DNA of 64,000 nucleotides from Aquabacter spiritensis. GTDB lineage: Bacteria > Pseudomonadota > Alphaproteobacteria > Rhizobiales > Xanthobacteraceae. Shown one piece after another: positions 55,389 to 64,000 of this stretch. The number at the start of each line of letters is the position of its first letter. Within the stretch, counting starts at the first letter, position 1. The translations under genes and the position numbers were made by a program. Location: positions 310,001-374,000 of the forward strand of contig NZ_SMAI01000001.1 of assembly GCF_004346185.1 (NCBI RefSeq), given 5' to 3'. The notes under the pieces were generated by a model. That model saw nothing but the letters and a program-made list of their open reading frames with translations. It had not been told where the DNA came from and ran no database searches.

Positions 55389-56144
55389 GTGCAGGAAGCC
55401 TTCCCTCCGCGTCGTCCGCCCGCCCGGCAGCCGGCCTTCAATGTTCCCGGTCCGGTGCTGGCGCTCGGCGCCGCCCTGGCCGTGATCGAGCTCGTGCGCA
55501 GCTTTCTCGGCGACGGCGCGAACCTCGACATTCTGGCGCTCTTCGCTTTCATCCCGGCGCGCTACGATGCCGCTTCCCAGATCGTCCTGCCGGGGGGGCT
55601 GGCCGCGGATCTCTGGACCTTCGTCACCTATGCCCTGCTGCACGGCAACTGGGTCCATCTCATCGTCAATCTGGTCTGGCTTCTGGCTTTCGGCTCTCCC
55701 GTCGCGCGCCGCTTCGGTCCGGTGCGGTTCGCGCTGTTCTGCGCCGCCACCGCGATTGCGGGCGCCTTGGCGCACCTCTTGGCTTATCCCGGCGCCCTGG
55801 TTCCGATGATCGGAGCTTCGGCCGTGGTGTCGGGGGCGATGGCCGCGGCGGTGCGTTTCGCGTTTTCGCCCGGGGGCGCGCTGGGGCCGGCGAGCGACCG
55901 GCGCGGTCGTCATCCGCCGGCGGTCCCCCTCCTCACGGCGCTCCGCGAACCGCGCGTCCTCGTTTTCATCGGGGTCTGGGTCGGTCTCAACATCCTGTTC
56001 GGGGTCGCGGTCGAGGTCCCCGGCTCGTCGGATGCCGAGATCGCCTGGCAAGCCCATATGGGCGGCTTCTTCGCAGGGCTGCTCCTGTTCTCCTTCTTCG
56101 ATCCGCCGCCGCGAAATCGCCCTCACGCCGCCGCGGAGTTTTGA
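55389..56144 (+). CDS. Rhomboid-family intramembrane serine protease
   Basis: A 251-residue membrane protein with about six or seven hydrophobic segments. LLHGNWVHLIVNLVWLLAFG matches the rhomboid HxxxH-N region, MIGASAVVSGAMAAA carries the catalytic Ser, and QAHMGGFFAGLLL carries the catalytic His. Rhomboids cleave membrane-embedded substrates. The serine box reads GASA rather than the common GASG. GTG at 55389 is preferred since the longer frame from 55284 adds an unlikely leader; neither start has a clear ribosome site. Confidence 0.83.
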   Translation: MQEAFPPRRPPARQPAFNVPGPVLALGAALAVIELVRSFLGDGANLDILALFAFIPARYDAASQIVLPGGLAADLWTFVTYALLHGNWVHLIVNLVWLLAFGSPVARRFGPVRFALFCAATAIAGALAHLLAYPGALVPMIGASAVVSGAMAAAVRFAFSPGGALGPASDRRGRHPPAVPLLTALREPRVLVFIGVWVGLNILFGVAVEVPGSSDAEIAWQAHMGGFFAGLLLFSFFDPPPRNRPHAAAEF

Positions 56145-56275
56145 TCCGTTCCATTTGCCCATTGCGGTTCGCAGCGGGCAGAGGGATCATTGCCCCAAAG
56201 GAAACGATCCCGGACCGCGCTTTGGCGTCGGCTTCATGGCATCGTGGCCGGGGCAATGGGAACGGAGAGACTGCC

Positions 56276-56707
56276 ATGACCGTGAGCAACCTGCTGCAGC
56301 GCAAGAGCGGGAGCATCGTCACCATCTCCCCGGATGCGTCGCTGACCGAAGCCGTCCGGAGCCTCGCGCAGCACCGGATCGGCGCGATCGTGGTGGTCGG
56401 CGCGAGCGGCCGGCTCGAAGGCATCGTGTCCGAGCGCGACCTCGTGCGCATTCTGGCGGAGAAGGGACCGGACGTGCTGTCCTCGCCGGTCTCGTCGGTG
56501 ATGACCCGCGCCGTCGTCACCTGCGGCCCGGACGAGACCATCCCCGTGATCATGGAGCGCATGACGCGCGGGCGGTTCCGCCATGTTCCGGTGGTCGACG
56601 GCGACCGGCTGATCGGCATCATCTCCATCGGCGACGTGGTGAGCCACCGGGTCGAGGAAATGGAGCGCGAGAGCGCGGAGCTGCGCGATTACATCATGAC
56701 CGCCTGA
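56276..56707 (+). CDS. CBS-domain pair protein
   Basis: A 143-residue soluble protein with two tandem CBS domains (GSIVTISPDASLTEAVRSLAQHRIGAIVVVG and TCGPDETIPVIMERMTRGRFRHVPVVDG) and a C-terminal helix. CBS pairs bind AMP, ATP or SAM and act as energy sensors. The ATG at 56276 has a GGAGAG site. It is convergent with the patatin-like gene. The binding partner is unknown. Confidence 0.92.
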   Translation: MTVSNLLQRKSGSIVTISPDASLTEAVRSLAQHRIGAIVVVGASGRLEGIVSERDLVRILAEKGPDVLSSPVSSVMTRAVVTCGPDETIPVIMERMTRGRFRHVPVVDGDRLIGIISIGDVVSHRVEEMERESAELRDYIMTA

Positions 56708-56735
56708 GGGTCGTCGCGGCGGTGCGCGGCCGCGA

Positions 56736-57776
56736 TCAGCGCAACGCCTCGATCGCGGTGACGATGTCCTCCATCACCCGCTCGGTGGCCTCGGCGCCCG
56801 CCGCAATGGCTTCGTCGGCCCGGTGAAAGTCGAACAGGCCGATCTTGCCGAGCTTCGGCGCGACATTGACGTCGGGCGGATCGCCGGCGAGGCGGGCACG
56901 CGCGATGCGGTCCTGCATCACGTTGAAAGCGTCGATCATCACGGCCGAAATCGCCTTCGGCCCGTCCACCGGCCCCGGCAGGAAGCCGCCGCGCAGAATG
57001 CGGTCGGGCCGCCACATGCGGGCAATGCCTTCCTTCTTCTTCGCCAAAGCCTCCGCGGTCGACACGATGGGACCGCCATGGTCCTGGATCACCGTGCCGC
57101 GTCCGAACACCTCGGCATTGAGATTGACGGCGATGACGATCCGCCCGCCGAGCGCGCGGGCGGAGGAGACCGGGATCGGATTGACCAGCGCGCCGTCCAT
57201 CAGCCAGCGCCCGCCCACCTTCACCGGCGTGAAGATGCCGGGCAGGCTGTAGGACGCGTGGATCGCATCGGCGAGGTTGCCACGCGTCAGCCAGATTTCA
57301 TGGCCGGTGCCCAGCTCGGTCGCGATCGCGCTGAACGCGATGGGCAAATCCTCGATCGTGACCGATCCGACTTCGGCCCGCAGCCGGTCCAGCAGCCGCC
57401 GGCCATTCATCAGGCCCGCGGCGCCGAGGGCCGGGTCGATCAGGCTCAGCATGCTGCGTCGGGTGAGCCGGCGCGCCCAGGCCTCGAACGCGTCGAGGCT
57501 TCCGGCGGCCCAAAGCCCCCCCACCGCCGCGCCGATCGACGTCCCCGCAATGACGCTCGGTCGGATGCCGTGACGTTCGAGCACCCGCAGGACGCCGATA
57601 TGGGCGAGGCCCCGGGCCGCGCCGCCGCCGAGCGCGAGGGCCACGCGCGGACCATCGGCGACGTTTTGGTCCGAGGTCTCCGGCCCCGAAGCGGGCGCCT
57701 GCGCGGGCGAACCGGGCTCGGCCTCCGGCGGGGCCGCGGCGGCCCCCCGCCCGAACCGATAAGGCCCGAGAAACAT
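56736..57776 (-). CDS. Patatin-like phospholipase
   Basis: A 346-residue protein. After a Pro/Ala/Gly-rich N-terminus of about 40 residues, the patatin core follows: GGGAARGLAHIGVLRVLERHG (oxyanion hole), catalytic Ser in GTSIGAAVGG (about 80) and catalytic Asp in LMDGALVNPIP (about 195). Such proteins are lipid acyl hydrolases and are sometimes secreted effectors. The ATG at 57776 has a GGAGG site and is preferred over GTG 57794. It lies downstream of hisI across a 142-base gap. Confidence 0.9.
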   Translation of the reverse strand: MFLGPYRFGRGAAAAPPEAEPGSPAQAPASGPETSDQNVADGPRVALALGGGAARGLAHIGVLRVLERHGIRPSVIAGTSIGAAVGGLWAAGSLDAFEAWARRLTRRSMLSLIDPALGAAGLMNGRRLLDRLRAEVGSVTIEDLPIAFSAIATELGTGHEIWLTRGNLADAIHASYSLPGIFTPVKVGGRWLMDGALVNPIPVSSARALGGRIVIAVNLNAEVFGRGTVIQDHGGPIVSTAEALAKKKEGIARMWRPDRILRGGFLPGPVDGPKAISAVMIDAFNVMQDRIARARLAGDPPDVNVAPKLGKIGLFDFHRADEAIAAGAEATERVMEDIVTAIEALR

Positions 57777-57918
57777 CTGCACCTCCTTGCCCACCGCCCA
57801 GAATCGACGGGGGGACGGGAGGCGCGAACGTGACGAGGCTTGATGTCGGAAGCGTGACCGTTTTCGCGCCCGGCCCCGACCAGAGGCCCGGCTCAGATCG
57901 GGAAATCAGGCTCTGCGA

Positions 57919-58389
57919 TCAATGCTGGTGCGGGGCGTCGCCGTAAATCGCAGCCGGATCGAAGCGCGGCGTGTCGCCGGTAAACTCCAAACGCGCATCG
58001 GCTGCGGCGCCCTTCAGCGGCACACGCCGATAGAAGCACGACCGCCGGCCGGTATGGCAGGCCGCCCCCGTCCCGCCCATCTCGACCTTCAGCAGGACGG
58101 CGTCCTGGTCGCAATCGACGAGGAGCTCGACCACCTTCTGGGTATGGCCGGAGGTCTCGCCCTTCTTCCACAGCTTGCCGCGGGAGCGGCTGTAATAATG
58201 CGCCTCGCCGGTTTCGATGGTCAGAGCGAGCGCCTCGGCATTCATGTGCGCGAGCATCAGGACGGCGCCGTCCTTGGCGTCGACGGCGATGCAGGTGACG
58301 AGACCGGCGGCATCGAAGCGCGGCGTGAGGCGGTCGCCCTCTTCGAGTTCGGAGTGGCTGCCGCTGGCCGCGAAAGGCTTGGAAATCAT
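57919..58389 (-). CDS. hisI: Phosphoribosyl-AMP cyclohydrolase
   Basis: A 156-residue monofunctional HisI catalysing the third step of histidine synthesis. Visible motifs are [44 protein letters not shown] and the Cys-rich [12 protein letters not shown] with its zinc ligands. It lacks the HisE domain fused in enterics, as usual in alphaproteobacteria. It sits 19 bases after folE on the same strand. Confidence 0.96.
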   Translation of the reverse strand: MISKPFAASGSHSELEEGDRLTPRFDAAGLVTCIAVDAKDGAVLMLAHMNAEALALTIETGEAHYYSRSRGKLWKKGETSGHTQKVVELLVDCDQDAVLLKVEMGGTGAACHTGRRSCFYRRVPLKGAAADARLEFTGDTPRFDPAAIYGDAPHQH

Positions 58390-58408
58390 AGGTCGTCTTC
58401 CGCTCGGG

Positions 58409-59065
58409 TCAGGGCCGCCCGCGCACCAGAGTGATGAAGCGCACCTGCTCTGCGGGATCGTCGCGGAACGCGCCGGTAAACTGGCTCGTCACCGTCGTCA
58501 CGCCCGCCTTCGAAATCCCGCGCATGGCCATGCACATATGCTCGGCCTCGATCAGGACGGCAACCCCGCGCGGCCGCAGCGCCTCGTCGAGCGCGGTGAC
58601 GATCTGCGACGTCAGATGCTCCTGGGTCTGGAGCCGGCGGGCATAGCCGTCGACCACCCGGGCGATCTTCGACAGGCCCACCACGCGCTCGACCGGGAAG
58701 TAAGCGACATGCGCCTTGCCGACGAACGGCACCATGTGGTGTTCGCAATGCGAATGGAACGGAATGTCGCGCAACAGGACGAAATCGTCGAACGTGCCGA
58801 TTTCGCCGAAGGTTCGGCCGAGGATCTCCTCGGCATCGTGCCCGTACCCGGAATAAAGTTCGTCATACGCCTTGATGACCCGGCGCGGCGTGTCGACGAG
58901 GCCCTCGCGCTGGGGGTTTTCACCGATATAGGCGAGCAGCGTGCGGACCGCGGCTTCGGCCTCCTCCCGGCTCGGACGCCCGGCCCGGTCCGGCACAAGC
59001 GCGCGCTTATCTGCGCCGGCCTCCAGCTCGGCCTGCGCTTTCAGGAGTTTCACTACCGCGTCCAT
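58409..59065 (-). CDS. folE: GTP cyclohydrolase I
   Basis: A 218-residue homodecameric enzyme making dihydroneopterin triphosphate for folate. [17 protein letters not shown], the zinc motif [34 protein letters not shown] and [11 protein letters not shown] are all present. The ATG at 59065 has a GGAG site and is preferred over a longer frame. It heads a folE-hisI pair and is divergent from the SufU-like gene. Confidence 0.96.
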   Translation of the reverse strand: MDAVVKLLKAQAELEAGADKRALVPDRAGRPSREEAEAAVRTLLAYIGENPQREGLVDTPRRVIKAYDELYSGYGHDAEEILGRTFGEIGTFDDFVLLRDIPFHSHCEHHMVPFVGKAHVAYFPVERVVGLSKIARVVDGYARRLQTQEHLTSQIVTALDEALRPRGVAVLIEAEHMCMAMRGISKAGVTTVTSQFTGAFRDDPAEQVRFITLVRGRP

Positions 59066-59207
59066 GACCAACTCCGTCCGCCCCCCCTCGCGGAGCGGGC
59101 GTATCACCGGTGTCGGCTACGCATGCGCGATCCGAGGAGCCGCGCCCCGCCGAGACCCGGCGGCGGCCTTGCCGTCCGTTTCGGGGCGAAAGCCCCGCGC
59201 CGCGTCT

Positions 59208-59236
59208 TCCGCCAGCGCTTCCAGCCTCTATATAAA
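59208..59236 (+). promoter_or_regulatory. Putative promoter of the SufU-like gene
   Basis: A TATATAAAA stretch at 59229-59237, striking in this GC-rich region, gives a TATAAA -10 at 59231-59236. A TTCCGC-like -35 lies about 18 bases upstream. It is oriented towards the SufU-like gene, with a leader of about 80 bases. The reverse strand is also AT-rich here, so a divergent folE promoter cannot be excluded. Confidence 0.4.
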
Positions 59237-59323
59237 AGCGGCGGCGTACCGCCGCAAATGCTTGTTTCGCCGGTCTCCGTCGCGCGCTGTGCGCGGCGCG
59301 GGGCGCGGCCCGTGGTCCGACCC

Positions 59324-59758
59324 ATGATCAACGACGTCTACAATTCCCGCATTCTCGCCCTCGCGGCGGACATTCCCCGCTTGGGACGCCTGCCCGCTCC
59401 CGGCGCGAGCGCAACGGCGCATTCGCGCCTGTGCGGCTCGACCGTGACGGTGGACCTGTCGCTCGACGGGGAAACCGTGACCGATTTCGCCCATGAAGTG
59501 CGCGCCTGCGCGCTCGGGCAGGCCTCCTCGTCCATCATGGCGCGCCATGTCGTGGGATCGAGCGTCGCCGAATTGCGGGCGGTGCGCGACGCCATGCGGC
59601 GCATGCTGAAGGAAAACGGGCCGCCGCCCGAGGGCCGGTGGCAGGAGCTCGAGGTTCTCGAGCCGGTCCGCGACTACAAAGCGCGCCACGCCTCGACACT
59701 CCTGACCTTCGACGCGGTGGTCGACGCGATCGAGCAGATCGAGGCGCGGCGCGGCTGA
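59324..59758 (+). CDS. SufU/IscU-like Fe-S scaffold protein lacking the third cysteine
   Basis: A 144-residue NifU-N-fold protein. Cys37 (SRLCGSTVTVDL) and Cys62 (VRACALGQASSSI) align with the first two cluster ligands. At the third position, where the family has a Cys in a VRxxPARxxCATL-like segment, this protein has VRDYKARHASTL, with Ser124 in the aligned place. It is divergent from folE-hisI, a neighbourhood often seen in Hyphomicrobiales. The SufU role is likely but altered or auxiliary. Confidence 0.82.
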   Translation: MINDVYNSRILALAADIPRLGRLPAPGASATAHSRLCGSTVTVDLSLDGETVTDFAHEVRACALGQASSSIMARHVVGSSVAELRAVRDAMRRMLKENGPPPEGRWQELEVLEPVRDYKARHASTLLTFDAVVDAIEQIEARRG

Positions 59759-59762
59759 TCGC

Positions 59763-60521
59763 TCATTTGGCGGCGACCGGTTCCGGCGCCGGCGATGTCG
59801 CGGCGGGCGCCGGGACGGACGCGAGGGGGGCAAGGCCGAGCAGACCGCGCACTTCCTCGGCGGCTGCGGCGAGATCCGTCCGGAAGGCGGCATCGTTCAT
59901 CATGATCGCCGCCAGCGCCGTGCCGGTCAGGCGCCCCGCTTCGACGTCGCTCGGATAGTGCACCCCTCCGATCAGGCGGGAAAAGCCGAACGCGGCGCCC
60001 CGCTCGTAGAGCGCGACGGCCTTCTCGGGCACCATGTTGGCGAGCAGGATCGCCGTCATCATGCCCCATGTGGCGTGGCCGGAGGGATAGGAGCCGGTGT
60101 CTTCCTTGGGCACGACGAGGTGGATGTCCGGGAAAGCGAGGAAAGGCCGCAGCCGGCCCCAATGCGCCTTGGCATTCTGGACGATCACACTGGCCTCCCG
60201 CGCGGCCTTGTCGACGAAGGCATTGGCGCGCGGGGCGCGCGCTGTGGACAGGTCGGTGCCGACCGCATCGGAAAAGCGCGTCAGCACCCGATCGACATCG
60301 GCATTGGCGCGCGCGATCGTCTCCGGCGTGCGCACGGCCTGAAGGTCGAGCAGGATGCGGACATCCTCCTGCGTCGTTTGGGAGTCGCGCGTGGGCGCCG
60401 GCGCGAGGAAACGGGTGAGGTCCGCCTGGTCCGGCCGCAAATAGGCCGTACCTTGGGCGGACGCCGTACCGAAGGCGGCAGTCAGCAAGATGAAGGCGAG
60501 CGCGGTGGCGCGAACGAACAT
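59763..60521 (-). CDS. Class A non-specific acid phosphatase (PAP2 family), exported
   Basis: A 252-residue periplasmic enzyme with a signal peptide (ATALAFILLTAAFGTASA). The PAP2 phosphatase motifs are complete: KAHWGRLRP (K-x6-RP), SYPSGHATW (PSGH) and SRLIGGVHYPSDVEAG (SR-x5-H-x3-D). Class A members dephosphorylate many phosphomonoesters. The C-terminus is an Ala/Pro-rich tail. Its start codon overlaps the start of the divergent yidD gene. Confidence 0.93.
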   Translation of the reverse strand: MFVRATALAFILLTAAFGTASAQGTAYLRPDQADLTRFLAPAPTRDSQTTQEDVRILLDLQAVRTPETIARANADVDRVLTRFSDAVGTDLSTARAPRANAFVDKAAREASVIVQNAKAHWGRLRPFLAFPDIHLVVPKEDTGSYPSGHATWGMMTAILLANMVPEKAVALYERGAAFGFSRLIGGVHYPSDVEAGRLTGTALAAIMMNDAAFRTDLAAAAEEVRGLLGLAPLASVPAPAATSPAPEPVAAK

Positions 60522-60945
60522 GGATCAGTCTCCCCACGAAGGCCAAGCCGAAGCCGCGTTCACTCTTCCATGGGGGCGCCGTCAGCGCGATGACAGTGCG
60601 CACCGGTTCGTCCGGTGGCGCCATGCGCTCGGGCGCGTGCCCCGCTTAATGCTGCGGGTGCCGATCCTCGTCTATCGCTACACGCTGTCGTCCGTCATGG
60701 GGCGGCAATGCCGCTATCTCCCGACATGCTCGGACTATGCCGACACGGCCATTTCCCGCCACGGCGCCTGGGCCGGAGGCTGGATGGGGGCGGCGCGCAT
60801 CTGCCGCTGCCACCCCTGGGGCGGCGACGGGTTCGATCCGGTGCCGCAATGCCTGCCCGCGGACGCCCGCTGGACCCGTCCCTGGCGCTACGGCACATGG
60901 CGCATGGATCCGCCCCGCGATGATGAACCGCAGGACAGGGCCTAA
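60520..60945 (+). CDS. yidD: Membrane-protein insertion efficiency factor YidD
   Basis: A 141-residue version of YidD, which assists YidC in inserting inner-membrane proteins. The core is LMLRVPILVYRYTLSSVMG, RQCRYLPTCSDYADTAISRHG, then WMGAARICRCHPWGGDGFDPVP, with the usual three cysteines. The N-terminal extension of about 40 residues is longer than in gammaproteobacteria. The start at 60520 shares the CATG with the divergent phosphatase start. A later start at 60649 is possible, but it lacks a ribosome site and would trim the conserved N-terminus. Confidence 0.85.
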   Translation: MDQSPHEGQAEAAFTLPWGRRQRDDSAHRFVRWRHALGRVPRLMLRVPILVYRYTLSSVMGRQCRYLPTCSDYADTAISRHGAWAGGWMGAARICRCHPWGGDGFDPVPQCLPADARWTRPWRYGTWRMDPPRDDEPQDRA

Positions 60946-61047
60946 ACCCGGGACCCGCACGCGCCCGTCGGTGCGGCGGAAGATGCTATAGCCGACGCAC
61001 CGGTCGCGTTTTCGATGCAGGCGGCCGCCGGGAGCGAGGACACAGAC

Positions 61048-62322
61048 ATGCCCATGGTGCAGCCCTTCGGCCTTGCTCTCCGCGCGGCGGCACTTCTCGC
61101 AGCGACGGTCTTTTCCATGGGGTCTTCGGCCGTTGCGGCGCCGCCCGAAGCCGCCGGACCGGGCGGCATCGGCCCCGATGGCACAGCCTTCTACGTCCCC
61201 CCGTCCCCCTTGCCGGACGGGGAGCCGGGATCGGTCATCTGGACCCGCCCGCTGACCGGCACCATGGCGCTGCCGAGCGCGGCCCGGAACCTTCTCGTCC
61301 TCTATCGCTCGCGGGATCCGGCCGGCGCCACCGTCCCGGTCTCGGGCACCGTCTCCCTGCCCAAGGGGACGCCGCCGCAAGGCGGCTGGCCGGTCATCGT
61401 CTGGACCCACGGCACCACCGGCATCGCCGCCGTCTGCGGACCGTCCCGCGACACCGCGTCCGGGCCCGAACACGCTTATATCGAAGACATCCGGTCCCTG
61501 CTCGATCAAGCCGTGGCCAAGGGCTATGCAATCGTGGCGACCGATTATCAGGGGCTCGGCGTCGCAGGCTTCCATCCCTTCTTCCAGGGCGTGCCCAATG
61601 CGCAGAACGCGCTCGACATGCTGCGCGCCGGGCGCGCCGTCGCGCCGGAGATCGGCCGGTCCTATGGCGTGATGGGCCACAGCCAGGGTGGACAGGCGGA
61701 TCTTTTCACGGCCGCCATCGGCCCGGCTTATGCGCCGGAGTTCAAATTGGTGGGCAATGTCGCGATGGCCCCGGGCTCGCATATCGCCGCGCGCCTGGAC
61801 GCGGTGAGAGGCTCCGACACGGTCGAACTCGCCCTGCCTTATGTCCTGTATGTTCTCGGCTCCTACGCCCATACGGACCCGTCCATCGATCTGTCCCGGA
61901 TCCTCACGCCGGAGGCGAAGGCCCATTTGCCGGATCTGCAGATCGGCTGCATGACGGCGGCCCTGACGCAGGGCTATTGGTCCAAAGCCATCGCGAAGGA
62001 CCAGTTCCTGCCGGCACCCGACCTCACCGCCTTCCTCGCCATGGGCGCCCGGAACGAGCCCGGCGCCCTCGCGCTCTCCGTGCCGACGCTGGTGATGCAA
62101 GGCACGGCCGACCAGACCGTCCGCCCGAAAGACACCGACGGCATGGTCCGCGCGCTCTGCGCGTCGGGCAATGCGGTGCTCTACAAAGCCTATTCCGGAC
62201 AGAGCCACGACGGCGTAATGGCGGCCGGCGCGCAAGATGCGCTCGGCTTCCTGGCCGACCGCTTCGCCGGAAAGCCCGCGGAGACGAATTGCACCGACCT
62301 GCCGCGGGCGGGACAGCCGTGA
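61048..62322 (+). CDS. Secreted lipase family protein
   Basis: A 424-residue alpha/beta-hydrolase with a signal peptide (LALRAAALLAATVFSMGSSAVAA). The nucleophile Ser is in GVMGHSQGGQAD (GxSxG, about 212), a late Asp in QGTADQTV and His in QSHDGVM. The layout resembles the secretory lipase (LIP) family that acts on esters and polyesters. The ATG at 61048 is chosen with a GAGG nearby. It stands alone. Confidence 0.85.
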   Translation: MPMVQPFGLALRAAALLAATVFSMGSSAVAAPPEAAGPGGIGPDGTAFYVPPSPLPDGEPGSVIWTRPLTGTMALPSAARNLLVLYRSRDPAGATVPVSGTVSLPKGTPPQGGWPVIVWTHGTTGIAAVCGPSRDTASGPEHAYIEDIRSLLDQAVAKGYAIVATDYQGLGVAGFHPFFQGVPNAQNALDMLRAGRAVAPEIGRSYGVMGHSQGGQADLFTAAIGPAYAPEFKLVGNVAMAPGSHIAARLDAVRGSDTVELALPYVLYVLGSYAHTDPSIDLSRILTPEAKAHLPDLQIGCMTAALTQGYWSKAIAKDQFLPAPDLTAFLAMGARNEPGALALSVPTLVMQGTADQTVRPKDTDGMVRALCASGNAVLYKAYSGQSHDGVMAAGAQDALGFLADRFAGKPAETNCTDLPRAGQP

Positions 62323-62343
62323 GCGCGGGCGCCGGGAGCACGC

Positions 62344-62374
62344 GCCGATCAGCGTGCATCGCCAGTTGATCGGC
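62344..62374 (+). terminator. Inverted repeat downstream of the lipase gene
   Basis: An 8-bp inverted repeat, GCCGATCA at 62344-62351 and TGATCGGC at 62367-62374, with a 15-base loop. It lies 22 bases after the stop codon. There is no T-run, so the terminator role is weak. Confidence 0.3.
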
Positions 62375-62569
62375 TAAGGCGTTCACGCGCAAATGGCGAG
62401 ACCGCATTCACCGATGCGGCCGTCTCAACCTGATCGACTCCGGCTGCATCTCCGGATGCGGACCGGACCCGCGCGGTCCCGCGCGTTCGCGGGCCCGGCA
62501 AAGTTCCGCTGGATCCCGCGACGGGGCTGACGGTAAGACGGCCTCTCGGAAGCTTGGGGGCACCGTCCG

Positions 62570-63292
62570 ATGATCGAGGAAACGGAGAGCGGGGCAAAAC
62601 GGACCGGCCTCATGCGGCTGCACCACCATCTCTACAGTCATTTCTATATCAAGATGACGGTGGTGATGTTGCTTTCGATCCTCATCTATCCCTCGATCGA
62701 GCAGCTGGACGCCGCCCTCGCCGCCATCATCATGGTCGATGTGGCCATGATGCTCATGGCCATGAACAACGTGGCATTCGAATCGAGACGGCGGGGCGTC
62801 AGACGCTTCCTTCTGGTTCTGTTCGGCGTCTCGGCCGTGACGCTCGATGTCTATACCGCCTTGCACCCCAATCCAGATGTCATTCTTGCGACTTCGCTTT
62901 TCTTTTGCCTCTTCTATATCTACGCAATCTACAACATGATGCGATACGTTTTGTTGCCGGGTCGCATCACCCTCGATCGGCTCTTCGCCTCGCTGACCGT
63001 CTATATGACATTGGCGCTATTTTGGGCAGTGATCTATAGGATCATCTTCATCCTGGACCCGAAAGCCTTTCGATTCGATGGCGAATTCGACCGCGATAGC
63101 CTGAGCATTTACGATTTCATCTATTTCAGCTATGCGACCATCACCACGACCGGCTATGGCGACATCGTCCCCAACACCCATCAGGTACAGTCCTTCGCCA
63201 TCGTCGAACAGATGGTCGGCGTGCTCTATGTGGCGATCCTGGTGGCGCGGCTGACCAATCTCTATTCCTCGCACGCGCAGGCGCCGGACTGA
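62570..63292 (+). CDS. Six-helix potassium-channel-like protein
   Basis: A 240-residue membrane protein with about six hydrophobic segments. The pore loop between the last two reads ATITTTGYGDIVPNT, with the TTTGYGD potassium selectivity filter. The S4-like helix lacks regularly spaced basic residues, so it does not look voltage-gated. No ligand-binding C-terminal domain is visible. An acidic loop (DGEFDRDS) precedes the pore. The start is at 62570; no strong ribosome site was seen. Confidence 0.88.
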   Translation: MIEETESGAKRTGLMRLHHHLYSHFYIKMTVVMLLSILIYPSIEQLDAALAAIIMVDVAMMLMAMNNVAFESRRRGVRRFLLVLFGVSAVTLDVYTALHPNPDVILATSLFFCLFYIYAIYNMMRYVLLPGRITLDRLFASLTVYMTLALFWAVIYRIIFILDPKAFRFDGEFDRDSLSIYDFIYFSYATITTTGYGDIVPNTHQVQSFAIVEQMVGVLYVAILVARLTNLYSSHAQAPD

Positions 63293-63429
63293 GACCGGCT
63301 CCCGTCCGCCCGCGCGAATGCGGCCGTCCCGCACGGCCGAACCTTTACGCGCCGGCCGCGCCGGCCTAAATGAGCCGCCTGACCAAGAGCCTACCTGCGC
63401 GGTCCGCAGGAGTGGGCGGGAGACGAGCC

Positions 63430-64000
63430 ATGATTCATCTGACCTTCCCCGACGGCGCCGTGCGCGATTATGCCGAGGGGACCTCCGGCGCGGACATCGC
63501 CGCCGCCATCTCCAAATCCCTCGCCAAGAAGGCCGTCGCGGTGACGCTGGACGGCGAACTCGCCGATCTCGGAGAGCCGATCACCCGCGACGCCAGGATC
63601 GAGATCGTCACCCGCGACGATGCGCGGGCGCTCGAACTCATCCGCCACGACGCCGCCCATGTGCTGGCCGAAGCGGTGCAGGATCTCTATCCGGGCACCC
63701 AGGTCACGATCGGGCCGGTGATCGAGAACGGCTTCTATTACGACTTCGCGCGCAACGCGCCCTTCACCACCGAGGATCTGCCGAAGATCGAGGCGAAGAT
63801 GCGCGAGATCATCGCGCGCGACCGTCCCTTCACCAGGGAAGTGTGGAGCCGAGAGCAGGCGAAGTCCGTGTTCGCGGCGAAGGGCGAGGCGTTCAAGGTC
63901 GAACTGGTGGATGCGATCCCCGAGGATCAGACCGTCAAGATCTACAAGCAGGGCGACTGGTTCGACCTCTGCCGCGGCCCGCACATGCCCTCGACCGGAA
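63430..64000 (+). CDS. thrS: Threonyl-tRNA synthetase, N-terminal part (cut by window edge)
   Basis: The first 190 residues of ThrRS, running off the right edge. The N-terminal TGS domain ([17 protein letters not shown] ... ) is followed by the editing domain with [34 protein letters not shown]. The zinc-site motif comes later, in the part not seen. The visible end reaches the [12 protein letters not shown] segment. Length and order match bacterial ThrS. Confidence 0.95.
   Translation, partial: MIHLTFPDGAVRDYAEGTSGADIAAAISKSLAKKAVAVTLDGELADLGEPITRDARIEIVTRDDARALELIRHDAAHVLAEAVQDLYPGTQVTIGPVIENGFYYDFARNAPFTTEDLPKIEAKMREIIARDRPFTREVWSREQAKSVFAAKGEAFKVELVDAIPEDQTVKIYKQGDWFDLCRGPHMPSTG

Overview
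This window is a GC-rich bacterial chromosome segment from an alphaproteobacterium, most likely of the Hyphomicrobiales (Rhizobiales). The pointers are the UbiE/UbiB quinone genes, a SufU-like scaffold near folE and hisI, a bacterial transglutaminase-like cysteine peptidase, an orphan sensor kinase with a symporter domain, and many Liv, Dpp and Tct-type solute-binding proteins. I cannot name a genus. There are about 63 protein genes, packed tightly on both strands. I found no rRNA, tRNA, CRISPR array, insertion sequence or prophage. thrS is cut off at the right edge, and the tail of an upstream gene (perhaps pth) enters at the left.

Layout. 1-5364: a VapBC-like pair wedged before ychF, two overlapping MaoC hydratase genes, a formate/nitrite-type channel, an A-type Fe-S carrier, and a MarR regulator with phased operator half-sites followed by a DUF1398 gene. 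5404-11062 (minus): ubiE, ubiB, coaBC, dut, an Rrf2 regulator and cysK run in one direction. 11181-20537: a small unknown gene, a 1168-residue symporter/hybrid kinase, an L,D-transpeptidase, an orphan amino-acid binding protein, a Tat-exported metallo-beta-lactamase-fold hydrolase and an autotransporter. 20654-27901: cutA, nadK, an AlgI/AlgJ-like O-acetylation pair, a RgpF-like glycan protein, a flavin reductase, a nitroreductase and a secreted protein of unknown function.

27964-35524 is a branched-chain-type ABC uptake locus. One 841-residue protein carries LivM, LivG and LivF together, and the locus includes a 3-hydroxyacyl-CoA dehydrogenase-like enzyme. A GntR regulator and an SDR dehydrogenase diverge from it, with a perfect TGTGATCACA palindrome on the GntR promoter. 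35531-42745 holds a HdeD-like membrane protein fused to a possible cysteine-peptidase domain, an MgtC-like protein, a TctC-type binding protein, and a P2-type ATPase convergent with a small gene that shares its N-terminal domain.

42981-54149 is the most interesting block. It is one long minus-strand set with a LysR gene, a complete Dpp/Opp-type transporter, an MmgE/PrpD-family protein, a polysaccharide-deacetylase/cyclic-imidase-type hydrolase, an M19 dipeptidase-like protein that has lost half of its metal ligands, and a SolA-type flavin amine oxidase. It looks like an import-and-degrade pathway for an N-containing peptide-like or imide-like compound. The substrate is unknown. This is my best candidate for an undescribed system.

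54554-64000 is mostly housekeeping: a transglutaminase-like peptidase, a rhomboid, a CBS protein, a patatin, hisI, folE, a SufU-like scaffold lacking its third cysteine, a class A acid phosphatase, yidD, a secreted lipase, a 6TM ion channel and the start of thrS. All assignments come from reading translated motifs and gene order. No database search was run.
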